From Micropterus salmoides (taxonomy: Eukaryota; Chordata; Actinopteri; Centrarchiformes; Centrarchidae), in the NCBI RefSeq assembly GCF_014851395.1, contig NW_024040040.1:22549000-22612999 (forward strand): a stretch of DNA of 64,000 nt, in the 5' to 3' direction. Within the stretch, counting starts at the first letter, position 1. Each line of letters starts with the position of its first letter. A program made the translations under genes and the position numbers. This document shows, in pieces, positions 10,621-20,250 of the stretch. The notes under the pieces were generated by a model, which saw only the letters and a program-made list of their open reading frames with translations, searched no databases and had not been told where the DNA came from.

Positions 10621-12385
10621 CCACCCCCTATGGAGGACCGATCCTGACACAGTCAGAAATAAATACAGAAATAAATAAATGCTCAATAAATAAATAAGCA
10701 TCCAATTAAATACACAAAAAAATAAAGTAAATAAATAAATGTAGGTAGTAATTAAATTATACAAGGAGACATAAATGTATATATTTTAATTAGTGCCTTT
10801 ACTATTCACCTTTGTTATAATTACCTTATTTGTTTATTCAACTTTATTTATTACTAATTTTTTTAATGTATTTATTTATGTGTGTGTTTTAATATTTTTG
10901 TCTGTTTTATTCTTCCTTTGTATTTATTTACCTTATTTATTTTCACCCATGGTATTTATTTCTGCCTGTCTTTTTAAATTTTTGTATGCATTTCTGCCTC
11001 ATTATGCAAATGAGGAGGGGCTGTGTCTCAAGGGGTCATCTTCTCTGCTATTGGTGGACCAGTCAGACAGGAGAGCTCCTACTCTGCCTGCAGACATCAA
11101 CGATCTTGCCCCTCACACAGTCAGATGGCTTCCTTCAGTGCGCTGAGGTGTTTAACAACTCTGAAGACAATACTACCAGCAATGTCTTCCTTCTCTTTTC
11201 ACGTAGACGCTCCGACAGACAGTGCTTTCAGTTTGCTGCATGCATGGACACAGAACTGCGGTATAGGGAGAAGCACACGGTCAGCTGGCTGCAGCTAAAT
11301 CTGGAGTGCACTCGTATTCAATTCTGTATGGTAAATTCAGTTTTAACGGAGCAGAGCGAGCTGACAGGCAGAGTTAGAGACTTTTTCTGTCTGTTTCTCT
11401 CTTTACAAAGACGCATGTTGCAGTCAGAGTCTTCTCTGAAGAGGGCAATGAAGTCTCAGTAGTACCCGATGCGAGCACCACATACAACACAATTTATCAA
11501 ATTACACAACGGATATACAGTATGAAAATAAGATTGATTGGATTATACTCACAGGAAGTATAAAACCTGTTACATGCGTAACACAGTAATGTCAGGGAAA
11601 TTACTTTACTTAGATTTAAGTACTGCAGTTGTACATTTGAAATACCTTCCTACCTTTCTGATAGGAAGCCTTCTTGAGGTGGTATAAAACATTTCTTCTT
11701 ATATTCTGATTTGAGTTGTGGACAACTATGACCACATGAATTAAAAAAATTAAACATTTCACTGCCCAAGTCAGCTATAACACAAGTCTTGTTCATTAGA
11801 CTACATGCTGTACAGTATTTGTGGACAGATTTTGTCCCAGGATTTATTATGCATTTCTTCTTCTTCGTTGCATGGTTTAGAATAATAAGGTGAGAAATGG
11901 GTCTATTCTGAGTTCATCCTGCACTGCAGCAGCTAAAAAGTCCATTTAATCCCAAAAACGCTTTTCTTTTAGGCAGGCTGGAGCAGAAACACAGTAACGA
12001 TGAAATGTGTGCTGTTCTCACATTCTTCCTCTGTATGTACACATAAACAACAAGGCAGGGAAATATAAAAGGAATTTATTTTATTGTTTGGGTACATTAT
12101 TGTTCAGTGTACATGCTCACATCTGAAACAAACTTTACGTGCTTGATAACTCTCCCACCCCGCAGACATCTACATGCCAATACCGATTTATATTCATAGC
12201 GGCAAGTGCTATGTAGCTCCACATAGGGGACACAGGAAGTGACATATAGCACCTTCATGCGGCGTCGGAACCGCGTAACAAATTCACAGCCGCACCGGCT
12301 GAGCTCCAGAATATGCAACTCGGCCGGTTCACGCGCGGACGCGCTACAAGTGCGAGGGCCCGCCCAACGCTGCTTGCAGCTTTAA

Positions 12386-15300
12386 TTTTTTTTTCTTTTT
12401 TCTGCAAAGTAGGCTCAACTGACATGGCCTAAACATTCTCGAAAACTCACCAAAATTTGCAAACATGTCAGAACCGGTGAAAAATTTCGTATTCTACAAG
12501 TTTCGCACATGGGCGTTGCAAAATGACTCGCTAGCGCCACCTAGAAAATTGGAAAAATTAGCCCCTCGTTCACGTTCAACCTACATGTACGAAATTTTCT
12601 GGGGACATGTATCATATCAAGACGCACAAAAAAGCCTCAAGAACCCATAGCCTAAAGTCAACAGGAAGTCGGCCATTTTGAATTTTACGGCCATTTTTGG
12701 ATGATTTACACACTTCGTACTTTAACGAACTCCTCCTAGGGATTTAGTCGGATCGACGTCAAATTTCTGCTGTGCCTTCTAAAGGCATTGACGATGAAAA
12801 GTTGTGCTATTTGCGCGTTTTCGTCAATGGGCGTGTCCGTGGCGTCGATGATTCGCTATGAAACAGGAAGTTGTTGTAACTTCAGTGTACATGCTCACAT
12901 CTGGACCAAACTGTACATCTAGGATGAGAGTCCCGCCCTGAACACATGTACATGCCGACATTCACCCACAGTCATAGCGCCACCTGCTGGCAATAGAAAG
13001 TGACCTTTAACGAAGCAGCCCCCGCCGCACGTTTCACCTACGTGCACGAATTTTCTGTGGTACGTGTATCTTGTCCAGACGCACAAAAAAGTCTCTTGGA
13101 GCCATAGCCTAAACCCAACAGGAAGTCGGCCATTTTGAATTTTACGTCAAATTTTGGATGATTTACACACTTCGTACTTTAACGAACTCCTCCTAGGGAT
13201 TTAGTCCGACCGACCTCAAATTTCTGCTGTGCCTTCTAAAGGCATTGAAGATGAAAAGTTGTGCTATTTGCAAGTTTTCGTCAATGGGCGTGTCCGTGGC
13301 GTGGCGTCAAAGATCAACTCTTCGCCATGACACGGAAGTTGTCGTAACTTCAGTGTACATGCTCACATCTGGACCAAACTGTACATGTAGGATGAGAGTC
13401 CCGCCCTGAACACATGTACATGCTGACATTCACCCACAGTCATAGCGCCACCTGCTGGCAACAGGAAGTGACTTTTAACGAAGCAGCCCCCGCCGCACGT
13501 TTCACCTACGTGCACGAATTTTCTGTGGTACGTGTATCTTGTCCAGACGCACAAAAAAGTCTCTTGGAGCCATAGCCTAAACCCAACAGGAAGTCGGCCA
13601 TTTTGAATTTTACGTCAAATTTTGGATGATTTACACACTTCGTACTTTAACGAACTCCTCCTAGGGATTTAGTCCGACCGACCTCAAATTTTGCTGTGCC
13701 TTCTAAAGGCATTGAAGATGAAAAGTTGTGCTATTTGCAAGTTTTCGTCAATGGGCGTGTCCGTGGCGTGGCGTCAAAGATCAACTCTTCGCCATGACAC
13801 GGAAGTTGTCGTAACTTCAGTGTACATGCTCACATCTGCACCAAACTGTACATGTAGGATGAGAGTCCCGCCCTGAACACATGTACATGCTGACATTCAC
13901 CCACAGTCATAGCGCCACCTGCTGGCAACAGGAAGTGACTTTTAACGAAGCAGCCCCCGCCGCACGTTTCACCTACGTGCACGAATTTTCTGTGGTACGT
14001 GTATCTTGTCCAGACGCACAAAAAAGCCTCTTGGAGCGATGCCCTAAAATCAACAGGAAGTCGGCCATTTTGAATTTTACGTCAAATTTTGGATGATTTA
14101 CACACTTCGTACTTTAACGAACTCCTCCTAGGGATTTAGTCCGACCGACTTCAAATTTGTGCTGTGCCTTCTAAAGGCATTGAAGATGAAAAGTTGTGCT
14201 ATTTGCGAGTTTTCGTCAATGGGTGTGTCCGTGGCGTGGCGTCAGAGATCAAGTCTTCGCCATGACACAGGAAGTTGTTGTAACTTCAGTGTACATGCTC
14301 ACATCTGAACCAAACTTTACGTGCTTGATAACTCTCCCACCCCGTTATGGAGGACCGATCCTGACACAGCCAGAAATAAATACAGAAATAAATAAATGCT
14401 CAATAAATAAATAAGCATCCAATTAAATACACAAAAAAATAAAGTAAATAAATAAATGTAGGTAGTAATTAAATTATACAAGGAACATAAATGTTTATAT
14501 TTTAATTAGTGCCTTTACTTATTCACCTTTGTTATAATTACCTTATTTGTTTATTCAACTTTATTTATTACTAATTTTTTAATGTATTTATTTATGTGTG
14601 TGTTTTAATATTTTTGTCTGTTTTATTCTTCCTTTGTATTTATTTACCTTATTTATTTTCACCCATGGTATTTATTTCTGCCTGTCTTTTTAAATTTTTG
14701 TATGCATTTCTGCCTCATTATGCAAATGAGGAGGGGCTGTGTCTCAAGGGGTCATCTTCTCTGCTATTGGTGGACCAGTCAGACAGGAGAGCTCCTACTC
14801 TGCCTGCAGACATCAACGATCTTGCCCCTCACACAGTCAGATGGCTTCCTTCAGTGCGCTGAGGTGTTTAACAACTCTGAAGACAATACTACCAGCAATG
14901 TCTTCCTTCTCTTTTCACGTAGACGCACCGACAGACAGTGCTTTCAGTTTGCTGCATGCATGGACACAGAACTGCGGTATAGGGAGAAGCACACGGTCAG
15001 CTGGCTGCAGCTAAATCTGGAGTGCACTCGTATTCAATTCTGTATGGTAAATTCAGTTTTAACGGAGCAGAGCGAGCTGACAGGCAGAGTTAGAGACTTT
15101 TTCTGTCCGTTTCTCTCTTTACAAAGACGCACGTTGCAGTCAGTCTTCTCTGAGATGCGAGCACGACATACAACACAATTTATCAAATTACACACGGATA
15201 TACAGTATGAAAATAAGATTGATTGGATTATACTCACAGGAAGTATAAAATCTGTTACATGCGTCTATTAAAAGTAAAGTAACACAAAAATGTCAGGGAA

Positions 15301-16343
15301 ATTACTTTACTTAGATTTCAGGACTGCAGTTGTACATTTGAAATACCTTCCTACCTTTCTGATAGGAAGCCTTCTTGAGGTGGTATAAAACATTTCTTCT
15401 TATATTCTGATTTGAGTTGTGGACAACTATGACCACATGAATTAAAAAAATTAAACATTTCACTGCCCAAGTCAGCTATAACACAAGTCTTGTTCATCAG
15501 AGAACATGCTGTACAGTATTTGTGGACAGATTTTGTCCCAGGATTTATTATGCATTTCTTCTTCTTCGTTGCATGATTTAGAATAATAAGGTGAGAAATG
15601 GGTCTGTTCTGAGTTCATCCTGTACTGCAGCAGCTAATAAAGTCCATTTAATCCCCAAAACGCTTTTCTTTTAGGCAGGCTGGAGCAGAAAACAACTCAC
15701 CTTTCTCAAGTTGTACAGTAATGTCACATGTGTATGAAGGTGGATCAAACAAGCTAATCTTAAATGTCAAAGTAGAGAGGAGCCTAGTAGGCCTATTTAT
15801 TTTCATTCATTACACAATATGAATAAGCTATGCAGACAGTTGTAAAGAAAGAACATCTTTTTCTTCTGTTCTCTACTTGTTATAGTTACACAGTATTAGG
15901 GGTGTGGGCTGTATTAAAAGTATCCACTGTTCTCCCATGCTCTAACACACAGTAACGATGAAATGTGTGCTGTTCTCACATTCTTCCTCTGTATGTACAC
16001 ATAAACAACAAGGCAGGGAAATATAAAAGGAATTTATTTTATTGTTTGGGTACATTATTGTTCAGTGTACATGCTCACATCTGAAACAAACTTTACGTGC
16101 TTGATAACTCTCCCACCCCGCAGACATCTACACGCGAATACCGATTTATATTCATAGCGGCAAGTGCTATGTAGCTCCACATAGGGGACACAGGAAGTGA
16201 CATATAACACCTTCATGCGGCGTCGGAACCGCGTAGGAAATTCACAGCCGCACCGGCAGAGCTCCAGAATATGCAACTCGGCCGGCTCACGCGCGGACGC
16301 GCTACAAGTGCGAGGGCCCGCCCAACGCTGCTTGCAGCTTTAA
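12386..16343 (+). repeat. Megarepeat unit D (four monomers, no head)
   Basis: The unit lacks the GGGCCCGAGCAC head and starts from a T-run directly after the tail of unit C. Four monomers (about 12405-14345) are followed by the AT insert, the promoter-like block (octamer at 14720), the long middle segment and a tail ending GCAGCTTTAA at 16343, the left array's outer edge. Confidence 0.85.
12975..13928 (-). promoter_or_regulatory. Cluster of three CTCF-like motifs, unit D
   Basis: The 19-mer starts in plus coordinates at 12975, 13443 and 13910, on the minus strand. The first copy has one change at its end (CAAT for CAAC beside the motif). Confidence 0.5.
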
Positions 16344-16469
16344 TTTTGTTTGCTTTTATACTCATATATGGAGTAAAAAATTTTAGCAGATTCTATGATT
16401 GAGCTCCTTGGTTTTTTAGATGAAATAGTTTTTTATTGGATTATGGACTACTTTGCTGCAGAAAAGCTT

Positions 16470-16890
16470 CCATCTCCAGGCTCTACTTGGATCCTGAGGC
16501 CCTGTTAGCCTCTCTAGGCCCTGGCAGCCCAGCTACCATCTCCAGGCTCTGCTTGGATATTGAGGCCCTCCTAGCCTCTCCAGGACCTAGCAGCCCGGCT
16601 TCCATCTTCAGGCTCTACTTGGATCTTGAGGCCTTGATAGCCTCTCTAGGCCTTAGCAGCCCAGCTACCATCTCTAGGCTCCAGGCCCTAGCAGCCTAGC
16701 TCTAACCCTGCTACCATCTCTAGGCTTCAGGCCCTAGCAGCCCAGCTATTGTCTCTAGGCGCTGTTTGGATCCTGTGGCCCTGCTAGCCCTTTCAGGCTT
16801 CACTTGGATCTGAGGTTCTGCTAGCTTAGCTAGGCTGCTAGGGCCTAGAGAACATCTCCAGGCTCTGCGTGGATCCTGAGGCCCTGTCAG
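16470..16890 (+). repeat. 66-bp GC-rich minisatellite
   Basis: Three clear copies of a 66-bp unit begin CCATCTCCAGGCTCTACTTG near 16470, 16536 and 16602, then shorter degenerate copies run to about 16880. Because 66 is a multiple of three, the plus strand stays open for 87 codons (16436-16699) with a 22-residue repeat of the type ISRLYLDPEALLASLGPGSP. It ends right before the LINE ORF at 16903, so it may be the element's repeated 5'UTR. 16344-16469 holds nothing I recognise. Confidence 0.75.
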
Positions 16891-16902
16891 CTCCTTCGGG
16901 TT

Positions 16903-17345
16903 TTGCTAACATCTTCTGCTAACATGGCTCTTCTTTTAATGCTGCTTTGTTCATTGTTTGTGCAAAATCTAAGATCAAGTGATTTATACTGGGTGAGTAC
17001 ATCTTACAACATTTGTGGCTCTTTGGACATAGCCTATGGATTCAACTGCTCAGCCTTTGTGCATTCCCCTCAAATGCCCAAAGAGTTGGCAGAGGACTTA
17101 AATTTAGCCTGGTCTCTACCCAGAGATATTCTTCAGCTTCAAAATCTTTTGATTTTAAATGACTATTTTGCATTTGATGAGAGACATTACTGGGACTCTC
17201 ATTTTAAAAGCTCTACAGATTTTTCATATACTGATGGTAAACAGAGATGGTTAATATTTTTATTGCTGCTTTTATCTGGCAATGTGCAGCCAAATCCAGG
17301 CCCTGAGTTGCAGTGTATTCCATTGCCATCTGATGTGAAATCCAT
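16903..17345 (+). mobile_element. LINE 5' ORF with degenerate 2A-like motif, 3'-truncated
   Basis: The plus-strand ORF opens with a hydrophobic start (MALLLMLLCSLFV from 16924) and reaches LLLLLSGNVQPNPGP at about 17260-17304. This is the layout of 2A-like sequences known at the N-termini of some fish and invertebrate CR1/L2-type LINE proteins, where ribosome skipping at NPG-P releases the leader. The strict 2A consensus D-V/I-E-x-N-P-G-P is altered here (N for D, Q for E), so activity is doubtful. No endonuclease or RT follows: within ~40 bp the DNA becomes minus-strand retroviral integrase. LINE copies normally lose their 5' end, so a surviving 5' end without a 3' end points to later rearrangement. 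Confidence 0.6.
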
Positions 17346-17500
17346 GTCTGGTGCCCAAAAACCATACTCCTTTGTGATTTTTCTCCTAACCTCCCCCCTG
17401 GTAACATGAGCTAACCCATGTGCTTCCTGAATCATCAGACCTAACAGGTCCAGAGGTGATACTATCAGTCCCTCGTGATTTCTCCAAAGACCCATAGAAT
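17346..17500 (-). pseudogene. Retroviral integrase, N-terminal zinc-binding part only
   Basis: The minus strand reads a segment with the first half of an HHCC zinc-binding domain (HGLAH, H-x3-H) followed by TRGEVRRKI and GFWAP. The two Cys and the whole DDE catalytic core are missing, since the DNA changes to the unrelated plus-strand LINE ORF near 17345. Between 17500 and 17638 several stops separate it from RNase H. Confidence 0.7.
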
Positions 17501-17637
17501 CCTTAACAGCACCTCAGTCTAGCCATAACTGTTTATCAATCATAGAAGCAGCTTCCTGCATCAAAATCACATCCTTAAGCGTAATTTTGTCTTCCAAGTC
17601 CACCCCATGAGTGACCAGAAAAACCTTGCCCAATTTG

Positions 17638-18893
17638 TCAGCTCCTGTGACAGTCATCAGCAGCTTTGTTCCCTTGTGTCACTCTTGACACATCTGTTTT
17701 ATGAGCTGCACACTTAGCTATCGCTATCTCTTTAGACCTCATCATAGTATGCAACAGTTTTATTATTTGTGCGTGATGTTGTATCGGAGAACCATCCGTT
17801 TTCTTAAACCCCCGACATTTCCACACTGCTCCAAACAAATGACATACATTATGTGCATATGCAGAATCAGTATATATTGTCACTCGCTGTCCGTCTGCTA
17901 AGAAACACGCTTCTGTTAGCCCCACAAGTTCTGCAAGCTGTGCAGACGCAGGCTGTGGTATTACTTCAGCTTTTTCAACAACAAATCCAGTTCCTTGAGC
18001 TTTTACTACTGCATAGCCAGCACACAATTTATCTCCCACACGATAACAAGACCCATCAGTCCAATACTCCAGGTCTGCCTCACGTAGTGGAAGGGCTTGC
18101 AAGTCTGATCTAAGCCTTGAGTATTTCTCTGCCTTTTGAACACAATCATGTGGCTCACCATCCTCTGACGTTGGCAAATTCTCGGCTGGATTTACCGTAT
18201 CACACCTTACCAGGGTGACATCCTCCTGCTCTAAGAGCCTATGATAGTCTCTAAGCCTTGGCATAGTCAATGTGTACTTTCCATAGTTCAGCAGATTCCT
18301 GAGACTATGATGGGTAAGAATTGTTACTGGGTAACCCATTGTAACAGATGATGCTTTGTCATACATTAAATAAACTCCCACCATTGCTCTGTAGCACAGT
18401 GGTAGCCCTAGTTCTACTTCTGAATATGCAGTCGAATAATAGGAAATAGGTTGAGGATTCGACCCTGTACCCGTCGGCTGGACTGCACATGCATATTTAT
18501 CCCCAGTGGAAGTAGACACATATAACAAGAAATTCTTAGAGTAGTCTGGTAGTGTGAGCGCTGGTGCCTCCTGTAACCTCTGTTTGATTGTTTCAAATGC
18601 TCAAAGGTCCCATTAAACTAGAATAATCCTCAACCCATGCTGAAGAATAACCAGCAATACTGAGAAATGTCAACATCTCTCTGACAGTTCTAGGCTTTGG
18701 AGCCTTACAAATAGCCTCCCATTGACAATCAGAAATGCTTCTGTGTCCATGTGTTATTGTCTGACCCAAATAAACAACCTTTTCCTGGCAATATTGCAAC
18801 TTCTTTTGTGAGGCCTTATGCCCCTATTCTGCCAATATCTGTAGCAATTTAATTGAGTCTGTGTGACATGTTTCTTTATCTTGTGAACAGATC
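17638..18893 (-). pseudogene. Retroviral RT C-terminal part, connection and RNase H
   Basis: From 18893 leftward is the region after the RT catalytic box (GQTITHGHRSIS, about 18765-18730), with an in-frame stop near 18820. A deletion plus frameshift near 18600 follows. The 296-codon frame 18528-17638 then covers the connection and RNase H domains. RNase H acidic residues are all visible: D in WTDGS (residue ~158), E in AELVGLTEA (~200), D in YTDSAYA (~221) and D in GNKAADD (~291). RNase H degrades the RNA strand of the RNA-DNA hybrid. The domain looks intact but the gene around it is broken. Confidence 0.85.
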
Positions 18894-18901
18894 ATAATAT
18901 C
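18894..18901. repeat. L2 target-site duplication, left copy
   Basis: ATAATATC precedes the L2 5' end and is repeated at 24029-24036 (at least 6 bp, up to 8 bp because the L2 tail ends in A/T). Removing one copy with the element lets the retroviral RT frame continue across the YVDD box. Confidence 0.8.
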
Positions 18902-19204
18902 ACCACTGTGCACTGATTGCTCCTGCTGACGTATTGCGGTAAGCGTGTCGACTCATTTCCGTTTCCGGTGCTTGTGTGTTGGTACCGTGTTGTTGCTCTC
19001 GCTAAATAACAGTTACATTTGTTTGATTACAGCGGCCAACTGTTCGCTAAACACTTATTCTTTACAGTAATTTTGCCTAAGCACTCACAGTTCTTTCCAT
19101 CTTTTAGTGACTGCTGTTCAATCTCATAGTTGTTCTAAAGTTTTGGTAGCTGACGCTACAGTACTTTAGCTTAGCCGTTAGCGACTTTAGCTTAGCAGGT
19201 AGCG

Positions 19205-20094
19205 ATGGCTTCTCCTTCTCCCTCTCTCTCTCCTACTTTCTCCTGCTCGGTGTGTCAGATGTTTAGTTACTCCTCTGCCTCCTTTAGCGGTAATGGTACA
19301 TGTAATAAGTGTAGTTTATTTATAGACATGGAGGCGAGGCTCAGTGATTTAGAAGTCCGGCTCCGCACCTTGGTAGATCAGTCTTTAGCTACTGTAGCTA
19401 GCCAGTCCCCGGTAGTCGGTGCGGAACGGCCTGAGTTAGCCTCTGGTAGCCGTCCTCCGGCATCCCCTGTGCAGCCAGGAAAGGGGGGCTGGGTGACTGT
19501 CCGAAGGAGGAATAGTCGTAAGCATTCAAAGTCCACGGGGCATCATCAACCTGTTCACGTTTCTAACAGATTTTCCCCACTCAGCGACACACCCGCTGAG
19601 AAACCAACTTGATCATTGGCAGCTCCATTTTGAGAAACGTGAAGTTAGCGAAGCCAGCGGCCATAGTTAAGTGCATCCCTGGGGCCAGAGCGGGCGACAT
19701 TGAGTCTTATTTGAAACTGCTGGCTAAGGATAAACGTAAATACAGTAAGATTGTTATTCACGTCGGCGGTAATGACTCCCGGTTACGCCAATCGGAGGTC
19801 ACTAAGATTAATGTTGAGTCGGTGTGTACATATGCAAAAACAATGTCGGACACCGTAGTTTTCTCTGGACCCCTGCCAAATCTGACCAGTGATGACATGT
19901 ATAGCCGCATGTCGTCATTCCGCCGCTGGTTGTCGAGGTGGTGTCCAGCAAACGATGTGGGCTTTGTTGATCATTGGCAGACTTTCTGGGGAAGACCTGG
20001 TCTGATCCGGAGAGACGGCATCCATCCCACTTGGGAAGGAGCAGCTCTCATTTCTAGAAATCTGGCCAAGTTTATTAGTGGACCAAATCCATGA
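19205..20094 (+). pseudogene. L2 ORF1: zinc finger plus SGNH/GDSL-like esterase, one frameshift
   Basis: The first part (19205-19612) has paired Cys motifs (CSVC ... CNKC, residues ~15-38), a short coiled-coil-like stretch (MEARLSDLEVRLRTL) and a basic patch. The second part (19609-20094) has the SGNH blocks IGSSIL, IHVGGNDSR and RDGIHPTWEGA, as in CR1/L2 ORF1 esterases. The two frames meet at 19609-19612. One T fewer than expected in ACTTGATCATTGG breaks an otherwise continuous protein of about 296 residues. In this family ORF1 is thought to bind RNA and possibly membranes or lipids. Coding ends at TGA 20092-20094, before ORF2. Confidence 0.85.
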
Positions 20095-20250
20095 CAACCC
20101 AGAGTTGAGACCAGGAGGCAGAGTCGCAGTTTAACACACTTCTCTGCCCTTCTTTTTCAGCAGTTACCCACCCAAAACCCTACGCAGAGTCGCAGTCTAA
20201 CACACTTCTCTGCTCCTCCATTTCAGGAGTTACTTAGTGAAAATCCTATA

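Larger units (their letters stand above)
7208..12385 (+). repeat. Megarepeat unit C (seven monomers)
   Basis: This is the longest unit. It has a single head at 7208-7257, then seven monomers to about 10620 with a strict 467-bp period from 8.2 kb onward. The AT insert, promoter-like block and a middle segment with its own deletion (the equivalent of ~5745-5995 missing near 11990) follow. The tail ends at 12385. Confidence 0.85.
3058..16343 (+). repeat. Left megarepeat array, units A-D head to tail
   Basis: Four successive composite units in the same orientation: A 3058-6396, B 6397-7207 (partial), C 7208-12385 and D 12386-16343. Module order is: (1) a ~50-bp head, TTAGGGCCCGAGCACGACCG; (2) a poly-T or TATA stretch; (3) a run of 467-bp monomers; (4) an AT-rich insert of ~330 bp; (5) a promoter-like block with ATGCAAAT; (6) ~1 kb of unique-looking DNA, deleted in some units; (7) a tail ending GCAGCTTTAA. 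Tail and head abut directly at 7205-7210. Units are nearly identical, so expansion was recent. Head and tail resemble a very common teleost non-autonomous repeat whose database name I do not recall. Confidence 0.9.

Noticed and set aside
16436..16699. 87-codon ORF with 22-residue repeats as a gene
   Set aside because: The open frame follows from a 66-bp repeat unit; copies after 16680 lose the frame and no start context or domain supports it.
17853..18113. Plus-strand ORFs over the RNase H region
   Set aside because: They are shadows of the minus-strand RNase H, whose catalytic residues are clear.
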